Made by a program: the position numbers and the translations under genes | DNA from: Papaver somniferum | Taxonomy: Eukaryota > Streptophyta > Magnoliopsida > Ranunculales > Papaveraceae | Assembly (NCBI RefSeq): GCF_003573695.1 | Contig: NC_039363.1 | Coordinates: forward strand, 166,300,747 to 166,364,746 | Direction: 5' to 3' | Length of the DNA: 64,000 nucleotides | The notes under the pieces: model-generated | Seen by the model: only the letters and a program-made list of their open reading frames with translations | Told to the model about the DNA's origin: nothing | Databases searched by the model: none | Part shown: piece after piece, positions 44,201 to 57,342 of the stretch | How the letters are laid out: the number at the start of each line of letters is the position of its first letter | How positions within the stretch are numbered: position 1 is the stretch's first letter

Positions 44201-46676
44201 GTTTTTATAGATACCTCTTACAATGAAGATGCAATCTAACTTATAAAATGGCTAACATTAATGCCAAATATTAATTTTTAAAATAATAGACAGCCCGAGT
44301 GGACCAGCAAAACTCTTTAATGCACCGGCCAGAGCTACTATGACACGATTACCTAATCGTTATAGGACCAATGTGTAGATGCATTTTTCGGCTATCATGA
44401 TTCAACTAATGAAACACGCTACTATGACCCGACTAACTAACACACTATAATATGACACGACCAACTAAATATTTGGCCCGTTCTGCTATGACCCGACTAT
44501 TATAGACAAGACCAACTAACACACTAATTTAAATGTGGGCATTATATTTGTTGGTCGTGCTAATTGTATCTCAATGTTTTTGAAACAGAATAGGACAAAA
44601 GGAAGGTTTGTAACTTTAGATCATAGGAAGGAAGAGTTCTAGAGAAGTGTCCTTACTATTAGGAATTGCTTGCCGCAATTTAACGAATGTTGTCACTAAT
44701 GGTCACGTGATCGTACACTTAAAAAGAATAATCTAGCCTATGACGAATCGATGATTATTAACAGTTCCTTCTCTAATTTCATTTGCTGGCGGTCATCCCC
44801 GACGAGTGTGATTAGACAGTCCAACTAACCCTCATCTACGAATATCCGTGTAAGACATATTTTTTGCATATTCCATTTAACGGTCTAAGAGTGTCACTCT
44901 ATCATTCTCTACTGTTACAAAAAATAATGAATTTGGATAGTGCTTCTGCAATATTTGCTTGCTATTCCTTAGTCCAAGATTATTCTTCCGCGTTACATAT
45001 AGGCTATTGTCAATGTTCCTACTTAACTGTATCAATTTCCATGTTTTAGGAATCTAACTAGGTAGTAAAAAGATAGCTTTGGCAGGTGTTAACAAATTGT
45101 CGAGTGAATTAGGTGTTGTATGTTATAGTCCTCTACTTGGATGTTATCATCTATTAATCTTCGTGAGCAATAATTTTTGGGTTCAGTGACTGTTGATGTA
45201 AATCAGAGGTAATAAAGTAGTATATGGAGGAAACTGCCAACGTGTTGCTGAAGAAAAATGAGTCAAGAAACGAACTGCCTTGGTTTTTAACACGCATGAG
45301 AAGGAATGTAAATTACTTATGTAAATTTTCATAGACTTTGTTGCATGAAAAGGTATGAACTAGATGGTTGTCCAAATTCTGCACACTATGTCAAGTATCA
45401 CCATATATGGTTTTAAAATCTAGGCAGTATGATTCTAATTCAATTTTGTTACTCATTTTTATTTTCCTGTCATATGTTGGCATTATACAGATGCAAGATA
45501 AAATTTCACATCGCTGTTGTCATATATTCGCATTATTTTTATGTGACAACTTAATGTTTGTAAACAATTTTCCTTTAGGTTAGCATTTTTCTTTAGGGCT
45601 GTCAATGGATATCCAATATCCTACCTTTAGATAATTTCGGGGTTCAGTCTATACTTAAAAGCTATATATATACTCTAGATCCCTGCATAATCACTTAATT
45701 TGAATCTTGATTTTTATTGCGCCGAAATAAAACATATGACTAAACGTACGATGATTATGTAAATAATTAACATGAACGCAATATTCACGAGTTTAACTTA
45801 CACATGATGATATAATTCGCAAATTTACATATATGCTATATTTATAATTAGAGATTTATATATGTTATTTTTAATTTATTTTAATTTTGGTGATTCCCTA
45901 GTGAAAATGTATTTTATGTTAATGTAGTCGATTGAGCGAAAGGAAACCAAAAGAAGGTCATTTACTAAAGAAATTCATTACTCAGTATCCATTTTGACTT
46001 TTAATAAAACATTAACAAAATCACATGAATTAATTTTGATAAAGATTTTATTTTTGAAAGATGTATTGTATCAATATCATGATCTCGATAATGCTTTTGT
46101 TCACGAAGTAAAACCACATAATACTTAGTTAAGATCAAGAAAAACAAGAATACATAAACGAACAAAAGCATGACCTTATAAATAATATGATTATCGAAAT
46201 TTGGAAATGGATTTAGGACATAACTTTTGGCCAATCAATTATCGCACGAATAAATGTTGTAGTCCTTTATGATGTTAATCTCAAACTTATATTATTTTAA
46301 TAATCTTTCTCAGTTACATTTTTATTAGTTTCCAGGATCATTAACTTCTTGAATGAAAGATTATAATCGAAAGCGATGCGTAAGAAGTAATTCAGAAGAT
46401 AAACAAAAGAGACTTTTGTGAAAATTATCGAACTCAATCGATTTTATCGGATATTGCATATCTAAACACCAAATTTAGGAGAATAAAATTTGCATATGTT
46501 AACCGCACCTGCAATACGGTTGCCTATAATGTAGCCCAATGGGCAAAAAATAACAAAAATTGTATGGCATGGTCTTCTCCGCCAGTTTGGCTAACGCCAT
46601 ATCTTAGTGCTGACTACAGTCCCCCATATTTGAGTGTGGAAGTTTAATGTATTTTTGATCTTTATGACTTTGCGTG

Positions 46677-46698
46677 TGTATATATATATATATATATA
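46677..46698. repeat. (TA)n microsatellite
   Basis: About eleven TA dinucleotides lie near the 3' end of the Helitron. Confidence 0.9.
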
Positions 46699-46991
46699 AA
46701 CTTCTTGAATGACTTATTAGTTTTTAATAATAGTGTTTTGTTGTGAAAGAGAATGAGACATAAAATAAGGAGAAAAAGTAAAAAGAATTTTTTTTTTGTT
46801 GAATGTGTGCGTAGAATACAATGTTTAAGTCTCTATTATATAGATAGAAGACTTGGCGTCCAAGATATGTAAACCCTAATCTTAGACACGAAGGGCATCT
46901 TAGTAAAGTTTATAATACATATATTTTTTTTAAACATGACTTAATATTCTGCAAGTGAGAAACATACATGTGCGTACGGGTGAAAAACTAG

Positions 46992-47200
46992 TTTCCTTAA
47001 TAATCAAATTACTTCGCCTTTGTCTTTCTCTTTTATAGAAAAACATTGCAACTATTTCCTTTAATAACCAAAATATTTCGGCTTTATCTTGCTTTTTTAT
47101 AGAAAGACATTGCAACTATTTCCTTTAATAACCAAAATTTATGTCTTTATCTTTCTTTTTTATAGAAAGACATTGCACGTATTTCTTTAATAAATATATG
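46992..47200. repeat. right part of the 64-bp tandem array
   Basis: About three and a half units continue the array from 39979-40137, with CATTGCAACTATTTCCTTTA and TTTATAGAAAGACATTGCA landmarks. Together the two halves make about six units. Confidence 0.85.
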
Positions 47201-48792
47201 CAAAAAAATGTTTTCATTTATGATTATAAATTCGATTTAAAATATAACAACCAGTGAGGACTTACGTCCTCTGGCGTTGGTTACTTCCATCTTGTAGCCA
47301 ACTTGAGGAACTCTAAAAAATTTGTATCGCGTCGAACTCCCCCACAATTTTATCTTGTACGGCAGTAAATATTTCCTTATAAAAGTGGTGCTCCATTCAC
47401 CGTATTCTTCATAATCGGCGATCATCATCTTTATTCTTCTTCTCTCAAGTAAATACTCTGCCTTCAATACTTTTATTACTGAAGTTTTATTTTCTCAGAA
47501 AAAAACCAACTTTCGTTTTTCTATATCTTGAATCACACAGATCAAAACTCAAAGCTTACCGTAACTTTGGTACGGGGTGCTTTTATTAATGCAAATACCT
47601 CTTTTGCAGTATGTCATCTTGCGCCTCCAATTCCAACGACATTACGAAAGAAACAAACTGCTAGATAAGGACTGGGGGTTACCCATACGGTACAGGTCGC
47701 CAGTTTGCTTTCCGCAGCTGCCCGTATTCCTTTCCTAGATGTGAGGGCGTTCACACGCAGGTGTCGCTCGTCTTTGTTTTCTTTATTTGCTTTCCCAAGT
47801 AAGCACCTGTTCGGAGAAAAACATTTCCCTCAACGCGAGTATGCGGTCACGTGAAACAAGTCTGTGATTTATTCCCCAACTGATCAACTTGGAATCATAG
47901 CCGCCAAAAAATTCACCGGCTTGAAGTCGTGTATCCATTCCTTGTACAACACTAACTTCCCATATAAATGGCGTGCACCAATGTTCACCATCTTCGTAGG
48001 TGTGAAGGTACACAACTGTCTGTTTTTCTGCTCTGAATGTCGTGCAAGGAAAACTCGATCGTGCTCGTACCCGTATTTATTGTCCATCTCACTTAGTAGG
48101 CATACATATCAACTGATCATCGTTAAATGGGCAGTTGGATGCCGCAACGACAGAAGATTGATCGACGTTACAGGGATAGCTACAGTGCAGGGTGATCAGC
48201 AGTAAAGGAATCACTCGAAGGAGCTACTGTGGCAGAGTGATCGGCATTAAAAGATATCTCGAGAAAGGGGTGACGGAATTTGGGGCGGAGCTCATGGATT
48301 ATATTGAAGCGAACGAAGGCTTTCTTCAGATTCATCGTTGCTTATAACGATGGGAAAAGGATTTCCATCTCATCTGATGCATTACCAACGGAAGGATTGG
48401 CCGCCCACGCGCATCCTTGGATCACACCCCAAAGGACCAACACTTTTTTATGTGCCAGAAAAAAAGATGCGTCCTATTGTTTGACTTTCTTAACCATGTC
48501 GGTTTTGATTGTATGTTAGGCGTCACTTTAGCCGCCCCTAATTTCTGTAGAGATATTCCCAAATAGAAAATACGTCCCCATGTGAAGCAGTAACTAGTAT
48601 ATCCGATTCTCACTTGCTAGATAGATCTGGGCTTATGGTATCTTTTTTAACTTTGCTTTTAACAACCTTTTCTTATGCGACGATTCTGAAACTGATATTA
48701 TACAACTTTCTGGATCGCGATGTTCAGAACTTTCTGCAACTTTTCTGGATTGCGACGTTCAGAACTTTCTGTAACTTTTGTGGAAACGCAAC
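47201..48792. other. unassigned repeat-like DNA right of the Helitron
   Basis: Several overlapping short frames occur (minus 47237-47467, minus 47783-48013), but none matches a family I recognise. A near-tandem duplication with TTCTGGAT[CT]GCGA[CT]GTTCAGAA lies at about 48708 and 48744, just before the family F LTR. It is probably the continuation of the repeat seen at 38013-40137. Confidence 0.35.
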
Positions 48793-49029
48793 TGTTGATG
48801 GTGGTTTTTAGCTTAGAGTCAAAATCGTAAAACTATACATCTGACATGACGTCACTATGACCATTAGCATATTTATTGAATCAATCAGCATGCCTAGGTA
48901 AGAATTACCAGGGTACTTTTTTTTTTACATGTGTCATGTTCCACGACAGAACCCTTAGTATCGATCGACATCACCTTCGTACACCAAACCCTAAATTCTT
49001 ACACCACCGTGCCAATGGCAAACCATGCC

Positions 49030-49830
49030 AGTCACGTCTCCGTGCCAAGTCATGCCCACCATGCCAGCCGCACCACCGTGCCAATGGCAAACCATGCCAG
49101 CCGCACCATCGTGCCAATGGCAAACCATGCCAGCAACGTCTCCACGCCAAGGCATGCCAACCATGCCAGCCGCACCACCGTGCTAATGGAAAACCATGCC
49201 AGCCACGTCTCCGCGCCAAGGCATGCCAGCCGCATGTGCCAATGGCATGCCGTGCCAGCCACATCTCCGCGCCAAGGTATGCCAACCATGTCAGCCGCAC
49301 CACCGTGCCAATGGCAAACCATGCAAGCCACATCTCCGCGCCAAGGCGTACCAACCGTGCCAGTCGCATGTGCCAATGACATGTTGTGTCGGCCACATAT
49401 CCGCGCCAAGGCATGCCAGCCATACTACCGTGCCAATGGCAAACCATGCCAGCCGCATGCGCCAATGGCATGTCGTTCCAGCCACATCTCCGCACCAAGG
49501 CATGACAACCATGCCAGCCACGTCTCTGCGCCAAGGCATGCCAACCATGCCAGTCGCACCACTGTGCCAGTGGCATTCCATGCCAGCCACATCTCCGCGC
49601 CAAAGGCATACCAACCATGCCAGCCGCACCATAGTGCCAATGACATACCATGCCAGCTACATCTCCGCGCCAAAGGCATGCCAACCTTGCCATCCGCACC
49701 GCTGTGCCAATGGCATATCATGCCAGCCACATCTCCGCGCCAAAAGCATACCAACCATGCTAGCCGCACCATAGTGCAAATGGCAAACCATGCCATCCAC
49801 GTCTCGACACCAAGGCATGCCGACCATGCC
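49030..49830. repeat. tandem array, 70-bp unit, in family F 5' LTR
   Basis: About twelve units are marked by CACGTCTCCGCGCCAAGG, GGCATGCCAACCATGCCAGC and CGCACCACCGTGCCAATGGC. The last four are exactly 70 bases apart (49589, 49659, 49729, 49799); earlier ones are 39-98 apart, showing deletions and partial duplications. It is the same unit as 32746-33235 (opposite strand), which has only seven copies. Confidence 0.95.
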
Positions 49831-51170
49831 ACATGTTCCAATGGCATGCCGCGCCAGCCACCTTGCCGCGCCTAAGCCATGCCATGCTGGCCTTCCCTTC
49901 ACGGCTACCAAAACGAAGGCATGCGACAATCAACGGCCACATTTCCATCTTAGATGCAAATCTCAGCCGTCCAAGGTCACCAACCAACGCATGGTAACAT
50001 TTGTCCCAATGCCAAAACCCTAGTTTGGCCGTGCCTAAACCACGCCAAGGCATGCCGACCATGCCATATGTGCCAATGGCATGCCGCTCCATCCACCTTG
50101 CCGCGCCTAAGCCATGCCATGCCGACCTTCCCTTCACGACTGCTAAAACGAAGGCGTGCGACAATCAACGACCACCCTTCCATCTTAGATGCAAATCTCA
50201 GCCGTCCAAGGTTACCAACCAACGCATGGTAACCTTTGGCCCAACGCCAAAACCCTAGTTTGGCCGCGCCTAAACCACGCCAAGGCATGCCGACCATGCC
50301 ACATGTGCCAATGGCATGCCGCGCCAGCCACCTTGCCGCGCTTAAGCCATGCCATGACGGCCTTCCCTTCATGGCTGCCAAAACGAAGGCGTGCAACAAT
50401 CAACGACCACCCTTCCATCTTAGATGCAAATCTCAACCGTCCAAGGACACCAACCAACACATGGTAACCTTTGGCCCAACGCCAAAACCCTAGTTTTGGT
50501 CATGTCCAAACCGCGCCAAGGCATGCCGGCCATGCCACATGTGCCAATGGCATGCCAGCCACCTTTCCGCGCCATACCATGGCGGCCTTCCCTATGCGTT
50601 TACCAAAACAAAGGCTTGCGATGATCAACGACCATCCTTCCATCTAAGATGCAAATCTTAGCCGTCCAAGGTCGCCAACCAACGCATGGTAACCTTTGTC
50701 CCAAAACTCTAGTTTTGGTCACGCCCAAACCGCGCCAAGGCATGCCGTCCATGCCACATGTGCCAATGGAATGCCATCCACCTTGCCGCACCGGCCTTCC
50801 CTATGCGGTTATTGAAACAAAGGATGACGACAATCAACGTCCAACATTCTATCAAATATGCAAATCTTAGCCGTCTAAGGTCGCCAACCAACACATGGTA
50901 ACCTTTGGCCCAACGCCAAAACCGCGCCAAGGCATGCCAGCCATGCCACATGTGCCAATGGCATGCCAACCACCTTGCCGCGCCATACCATGTCGGCCTT
51001 CCCTATGCGGCTACCAAAACAAAGGCTTGCGACGATCAACGACCACTTTTTTTATCTAATATGCAGATCTTAGCCGTCCAAGGTTACCATCCAACACATG
51101 ACAACCTTTGGCCTGACGCCAAGCCCTAGTTTGGTCGCGCCCAAACAAAGTTAAAACCCTAACTTTTGGC
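49831..51170. repeat. tandem array, 203-236-bp unit, in family F 5' LTR
   Basis: About six units are marked by AAAACCCTAGTTTGGCC (50013, 50248, 50484, 50701, a deleted copy near 50916, 51119) and by CCGTCCAAGGTCACCAACC. The solo LTR has about eleven units of the same family, so copy number is variable between LTRs. Confidence 0.92.
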
Positions 51171-52007
51171 CACGCCTAAACTAGGCCATATTAAAGACGT
51201 ACCAGCCATGCTTTCATGCCACTGGATACCAAACGAAGGGTTGCAATAATCAACAGTTACCCTTCCTCTCAAGATGCAAAATCTCGACCGTCGAAGGTCA
51301 CCACCGAGCCGGAAAGTCTCCCAAGCTCAACTTTCCGAACAACAACATGCTACATGTTTTCCACGAAAACACTCGAGACATCAACACATGTCACAAACTG
51401 GGGTATGCTCATTGGGTATTGGTTTGGCGGTTTACAGCGTGCGGCGTACACTATGCCCGTTATAAGATAGTGTCATAAGGATGATGCGGTTAGTAAATAC
51501 AGGGAGTAATGGTGAAACGCTTTCTTTTATGGAACATCAATTCCAGGCGTTACAGGTTACCACCTCCTCCCATTTACTCATCCATTTTCCATTTCTTACG
51601 AGACCAGAGTACATTTCACTTCGACTTGTAGAAATAGGTCTTACCTATTTCCACCGAACAGGAAGTTGAGGTCAGGAGGATACAACACTCAGAAAATATT
51701 TGCTAGCTTCCATCTGTTAGCTTCCCACTTTCTGATACAAGTCGTGAAACAACTACTCTTCCAGAATCAACTATTCTGGTCTCAACACTCTCTTCGCGTC
51801 CCTCCCCAAAGCCAACCCTTCTCCTTCAATTTGTGACCGAAGCAAGTCTGGAACGACTATTTCTTGGTTTAGGCCGGATTTGTACAGATTGATCTCTCGA
51901 ATATAAAGTACTCCCTTGCAGTACATTGTTTAAAGTTTAAAATCGTTTCTCACCCACATACCCGAAATTACCAAAATCAGCAGAAATCATTTTCACCCTC
52001 AAACAAT

Positions 52008-52025
52008 TGGCGACCACAGTGGGTG
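52008..52025 (+). promoter_or_regulatory. primer-binding site of family F element
   Basis: TGGCGACCACAGTGGGTG begins two bases after the LTR end. It resembles the TGGCGAC...CTGGGG-type sites of Tat/Ogre-like Ty3/gypsy elements, usually assigned to tRNA-Arg; the exact tRNA is not certain. Confidence 0.6.
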
Positions 52026-55000
52026 ATTGATATTTCAGTTATAATGTCAACTTTCAATCCTCGATCTCATATTTTGACTCAGACGTTAGGATGGTAGAAT
52101 CAAACGATCCGCTCAGGGATCGACGACTCAGCTACCAGACAGCCCGGTTACCAGTCATGATGGGACTTCCCAGAGGTTAAAAGCAAATGATCTGCCCATA
52201 GATCGACGACTCGATTGTCAAGTGACTCAGGGACGACTGGGGACTTTCCACAATCACGGTGATTCCCACAAAACCTGGACTTGCACCTGACTCATTTTTC
52301 GTTAGCAGATCTAAAAAACCGAGTAAGTCCTGCCTAGACAAAATACATGGTTTACTATTTCAAATTTTCACGGGAATGATAAAACCGATAGACATGTTAT
52401 GTTTCATCCCATGTCATCTACGGACACGCAACGTTCACGTTTCCATATCTTTCCTGGGATGTTTGTGTCACTTACAATCATAACCAAAAACGATATCATC
52501 CTAAAACAGTTCATCCCAAATAATAATCCAAAACCCTCATAGGTAACACTTGTCTATCAACCCAAAAATCCAGAAAGTCAAAACCATAAGCCAGGTGTTT
52601 CATCTGCCTTTCAAAAACAAAAAAAATTAAAACAAGAATTTCAGAATACAGAAGTGCATTCAAAGGAAGCCATTCAACGGTGTTTTGATCTTCTCCAAGA
52701 AGGCGTCCTTCGTCATTTGGAGGACCGCCTGTTTCAACTCCAACTCTTTGGACAACCTTTCGACCTATGCTTCTTGTTGTTTGACCACGTCCACAGAAGG
52801 ACCTTCGATCACCTTGGCCTGCAACTTTTGGATCTCAGAGAAACTCTAACGCCCAGTTCTTCGTGGAATCAGTCACCTACCCGTACGTACCTACTTTGCG
52901 TAATAACGATTACCAGTCACTATTCATGAGGTAGTTGATACGGTGATATTCGAAGGCAAAAACAATATTTCTACAGATTTATGGAAGGCATACCTATGGA
53001 TAGGGTTTCCACTAAAAAAAGAAAACAAATTGAAAGAGAAACGCTGGAGTACATACCTGGAATATGCTTTCCCACCTTATTGCTACCGCTCCCACGCCAA
53101 GCTAGCTCCCACGCCAGGCCAGGGCCCACGCCAAGCCAGCGCCCATGCCAAGCCAGCGACATGCCAAGCCAACATCCACGCCAATCCAGCGCCCATTCCG
53201 AGCCGATCCAGATCTAACAACTTGCATCTTCCCAACACCAGCAGCTTGCATCCTTCCAGCGTTGATCTTGAACGCTCAGTGGAAGGGAACCAGCAATCCA
53301 ATTTCATCACACGTAGAGATCAAGAACGACTTCTTCAAAATCGAGGCAAGGAGATCAGCAACCCCCTGAGTTCACAAAGACCCTCTTCCTGTCAGGAGAT
53401 GAATGATTTCTGGGGACTTCGCCCACAAAATCATGCAGTCTATGATGAAACATTTATGAGAGACTCTATATTTTACCAAGGCGCAACGTCAAGACATATT
53501 TGCATCCCTCAACCGCGCTGTGTCAGGAAAGCAGCTATTTCCATCCAGGAAGCCGTTCCCAAACCCCTACCTCTCTTGGAAAGAACGATAGATAGAACTG
53601 GGGACTCCTAACCACTGTTCACTTGAAGGGTTTCCAGTTTGACAGAACACTGATTGATGCAGCCTCTCCGCTTCAACGTCCTCCAGCAGCGGCTCCGCTT
53701 CAACTTTCGCTTCAACAGCCGTTCCTCTTTAACGCTCGTTCCAGCAGCCGCTCCGCTTCAGCATTCTATCCATAAGTTGCTTCAGGATTTGAAGACGAAG
53801 CTTCAGCGTTTTTGCTCCATAAGTTTCAATGTACTCTCCAAGAACCGAAGCCGCTTCAACGTCTCCTTCCTGACAAGTTTGCTCACTTACACATCCAGCC
53901 AATCCTTTTACTTCCATGGATTCCCATACAATGCCAACCAACCTACTTTGTTCCCACGATAATGTAGTCTCTTCTGATTACATCTGCTACCAAGAACTGT
54001 TGTCGCTCATTTGTTGATACCAGCCAGAGATTCACCTCAACAACAATCAATACAAAGATGGAAACATGTAAATCATACTTGGGGACTGAGTATCTACACG
54101 GAATCTTAAAACTCAGAAGACACAGTCAACCAAAAGTCCATAGCCACAACAAGTTCATCTACTCTTAAAGGGTGTAACGCAAGAATATCATCACCTCTCC
54201 GTCTAAAAGACGCCTTCAACACTTTACGAGTCCACGGTGTATCCCAAGCCTGCTCAGAGGAAAACAACTTCTGAAACTAAATAAAAATGTGACTGGGGAC
54301 TGCTCATCGCAATCCATACCGACGACCATCAAAGACTCGTGAGATAACTCCAGAGACGCGGCTGAAACATATTCTTGAAGAAACATAGGGAGCCACTCTA
54401 AACAACATAACTCTATCATTCTTACATCTTCGCTATCCAGAATATTTCGTCCATGCGATATCCTGAGCATCCCAGCGTCACATCCAGAAGAGTATGATAA
54501 TCTTGTATCAAATCACGTGGACGTGGATTCAAGGCGATGCAATGAAAATAGGCTACACATGGGGACTACTAGCATGAGACGCTTTCACTCCCCTCAACCA
54601 GGTTATTTATGATTTCAACATCATCATTGTCGAAGTTTCATGAGCCGCAAGAATTTCTCAACACGAAGCCGTACATGTACACCGAAGACTTCAAGAGCAC
54701 GCCACAAATATACATTCACATATTCATCCATGCCATCGGATCAAACCGAAGTATAACTGGGGACTTCTTACCACATCTCATTCCATACGATAGTCCAAGA
54801 TTCAGAAGATGGTTCGAAGGATGTCGCTTGGAACAAAGTCCTGGAAGACTTGATAGCAGCACATCAGCAACGGAACGTCTCCCTATTTCATCCGGGGGCG
54901 CCAGAAGTTTTCGACCATACAAGCATTCATAGCACATCATCATCACGATCAGAAGGTCCAGGCACTGAACAACCTAAACCCGAGGATGGACCGACAACGC

Positions 55001-55510
55001 AACCACAATATCCAAGATTAACCCTGAAACGATCATTGCCTAGCATATATTCCATCCATCCATCCCAAGAATGCAATGAAGTTTGGTAAATTTTGGAATC
55101 CACAGGAGAGACACTGCAGACGAAAGCGCGGATACAGACGAGCAACAGAAAACAGAAGAAGGTCAATACCTCTTTTCATACGGACGGAGTTTCTAGAGTT
55201 TTGCACAGAATAAAGTTCCCTTCTTGCTCCATGAACGGGAACAGATGACTCGGCGCGACTATGCTACCCCAGGGCCCACAACATCCCTCCTGAATTCTTC
55301 CTGAGTTTCACTGTCAGGCAGTTTTCACCTCCTAAAAGAGATCAAAACCTAAATATTCCCTCGTACGGAGATAGGAAATTCTTTTTCGGTCAGATGGAGG
55401 TGCGGACCGTCAAAATCCGAGTTCGTACGAGAGTTCTACAACGATTCTAGTAAGGGGCGCTAATTAGGGTTTCGGCATGCCAAACCCTAATTTAGACAAA
55501 GTTGCGCCAT
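52026..55510 (+). mobile_element. family F internal region, 5' part, non-coding
   Basis: No gag or pol domain is visible; the longest plus frame (52943-53611, 222 codons) has a compositionally biased middle (GPRQASAHAKPATCQANIHA-type runs from CCCACGCCA repeats) and no family match. The motif [C/T/A][T/A]GGGGACT recurs at 52237, 53410, 53598, 54079, 54293, 54559 and 54757, and the same GGGGACT core forms the polypurine tract at 63309. Without its nested insertion the whole internal region is only about 3.85 kb, so F is a large non-autonomous (LARD-like) element. The last five bases, GCCAT, are the left target duplication of element B. Confidence 0.7.
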
Positions 55511-57335
55511 TGATGAGTGCTAAAAAGTGCATATTTCTATATATTTTTCTTGGCATTTAACTCATCTTTTGTGCATTAATTCTACATTTTATCCCATATT
55601 CTGTATTTTCATTGTTTTCAAGAATAAATATTTTTCTTAATTAATTTTGCATTTTTAGGTACCAAATAAAGTCTGGATGATTTGCGGAGCAGAAAAGTAG
55701 TGAAAAGCCGGGAGGAATTACGCAAGGAAGCCGCAAAGAATGGAGCGCACGTCCAAAAAGCTAGGAATGGGATCAAGAAGGAAGAATTGTTCTTGAAGAA
55801 GATATGGGCTTGGCATACCCAAGGCCCAAAACCCTTACCCAAACCCATTTTATATATCCATACCCGCCTCCATTCCCGACCGTCAGATTGGAGCGCATCT
55901 GCATCCTACGGTCGCTTCTTTACTTGCGCATCAAACCTCGATACTTCCGCTTAACACTACAACACCTAACTCCATCTGGTGTCGTTAATTTTTTTGTATT
56001 GTATAATCCAACGGTCGCTGCAGGATCCACTTCATCTCACCGTCAGATTGATCTTTCATCTCCATATCCCACGGTCGAGATTCGCCAAACATCGAACTCG
56101 ATGATCCCGCTACACACCATAACGACCGAACCCTATACCCTAAACCAAACAGCACCTAATCTCTTCTCCATCGACTCCATCTTCCCTCACCTCCGTCTGC
56201 AGAGAAAATTCTGCCACCACCTGCTCCACCACCAACTTCCTGCCGCCTCAACCACCACCACTCGAGCTCTCAAATCACTAACCCATCACTACCCCCATCA
56301 TTATTACCACTTTCACCAACTCTATGGCCTCCTAATCTCTCAATTTCACGCTTCACCCATGTCAGAAACCCTAGAGGTGAAATTGATAAATTAGGTCGGA
56401 ATAGAGTTGTAATCACAGCATGGGAAAAGAAGGAGAAGACGAGGAGGAAGCATGGGTCAAAGCTGTCAAGTGTTTTCAGTGATTAGGTAAAACTTAATTT
56501 CAATTTTTGGTAAACCCTAATTTCACTGTTTTAGGGGTTTTTGGGGTAAAGTTGTTATATGTATAAATTGACGTCTTGGGTGTGAAATTGGGCATGCCTG
56601 GACTAGCCAGTGCGTCTATAGGATAGTTTTAGGTTTTTACTTCTTTCCAATTTTAATTTTATCCAACAGTGTATGTTTATCCATTGATGTTCATCATGTT
56701 CTAATCCATCATGCTAGGGATTTGATAAAGCCTTGGTCTACTGTGTGTATTACATTGATCATATTGCTCTTGAAGGATAAACAAGTTTAGGAAAGAATTG
56801 AACTTAGTATGTCATCATCTTACTTTCACATTGTATGCCATGTATGCATTGTAGTTAGATGTATAAGATGTTGATAAACTGCAACTCCATGCTGAATTCA
56901 TATGCCTTTGACTAGTTGTACCTTAGAAAGACAACTAGTACTTTGGAAAAGACCATAGTTGTGTTTAACATCCTAATAGAAGACTGCATAGCTAAGCCAA
57001 GGTGAATTCAAACCCCTAGTTCTCACCTATTCCATCCATAACATCTTCACTCATCCACCTTCACTGTCCACTTTTATTTTTCTGTTTTCCTTAATTTTTT
57101 TCTCTTGTTCCATTGCTGTCTTTACAGCCCATCAATTGTCCACTGTGGTGTTAATAACACCACACAACCTCATTGTTCACTTCCCCTAAGAACAAGTTAG
57201 CAAAAGAAGCAAGAAACCAAAAATAGCAAATATATGCCCACCTTGTCTCTGTGGTTCGACCCTGCTTGCCCTGTTCTATACACTAGACCCTGTGCACTTG
57301 CAGGTATAGTTTGTGACTCTTTTAGAGAGCCACCA
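55511..57335 (+). mobile_element. 5' LTR of Athila-like element B
   Basis: The 1825-base LTR runs from TGATGAGTGCTAAAAAGTGC to GAGAGCCACCA. It is preceded by GCCAT (55506-55510), which recurs after the 3' LTR (62968-62972): a 5-bp target duplication. Compared with the 3' LTR it differs by one 172-base indel (present here at about 56211-56380) and about seven substitutions. TATATATC at 55851-55858 is the likely TATA box. The open frame at 55804-56394 lies wholly within the LTR and is not a gene. Confidence 0.95.
55851..55858 (+). promoter_or_regulatory. TATA box of element B 5' LTR
   Basis: TATATATC lies 341 bases into the LTR. The 3' LTR has CTATATCC at the same place (61656), a weaker match. 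Confidence 0.4.
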
Positions 57336-57342
57336 AGTTTTT

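Larger units (their letters stand above)
40138..46991 (+). mobile_element. non-autonomous Helitron, 6.85 kb
   Basis: The 5' end TCTATACAATAAAAGAG fits the plant Helitron consensus (TC start). The 3' end is GGGTGAAAAACTAG followed by T, the required CTRR-T ending, preceded by a decayed hairpin in CATACATGTGCGTACGGG. The element interrupts one unit of a 64-bp tandem array, and joining the flanks restores the unit with only three extra T at the left junction; Helitrons insert between A and T without target duplication. No Rep/helicase protein is encoded, so it is non-autonomous or gutted. Short open frames (for example 42195-42563 minus, 41262-41570 minus) match nothing I know. Promoter-like sequence at 41239 may be captured host DNA. 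Confidence 0.8.
48793..52005 (+). mobile_element. 5' LTR of family F element
   Basis: The LTR starts TGTTGATGGTGGTTTTTAGC and ends CACCCTCAAACA, followed after two bases by a primer-binding site. The 3' LTR start at 63319 matches it, with about nine substitutions in the first 220 bases. It holds a 70-bp array (49030-49830) and a 203-236-bp array (49831-51170). From 51250 to 52005 it matches, in reverse complement, 28734-28923 plus 29671-30230 of the solo LTR. The many long open frames in 48876-50969 come from the arrays. Confidence 0.9.

Noticed and set aside
48876..50969. Many long open frames of up to 314 codons on both strands (repetitive Cys/His/Trp-rich proteins)
   Set aside because: They translate the 70-bp and 203-236-bp tandem arrays of the family F LTR in several frames at once; no start, family or codon signal supports a protein.
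50013..51170. Repeated AAACCCTA-like words considered as interstitial telomere repeats
   Set aside because: Only single AAACCCTA words inside 200-bp units; no tandem TTTAGGG array.
52943..53611. 222-codon plus-strand frame in family F
   Set aside because: Biased composition from CCCACGCCA repeats and no retroelement domain; overlapped by other equally open frames.
55804..56394. 196-codon frame also seen at 61608-62012
   Set aside because: Lies entirely within the LTRs of element B and is truncated in the 3' copy by the 172-base deletion; U3/R sequence, not a gene.
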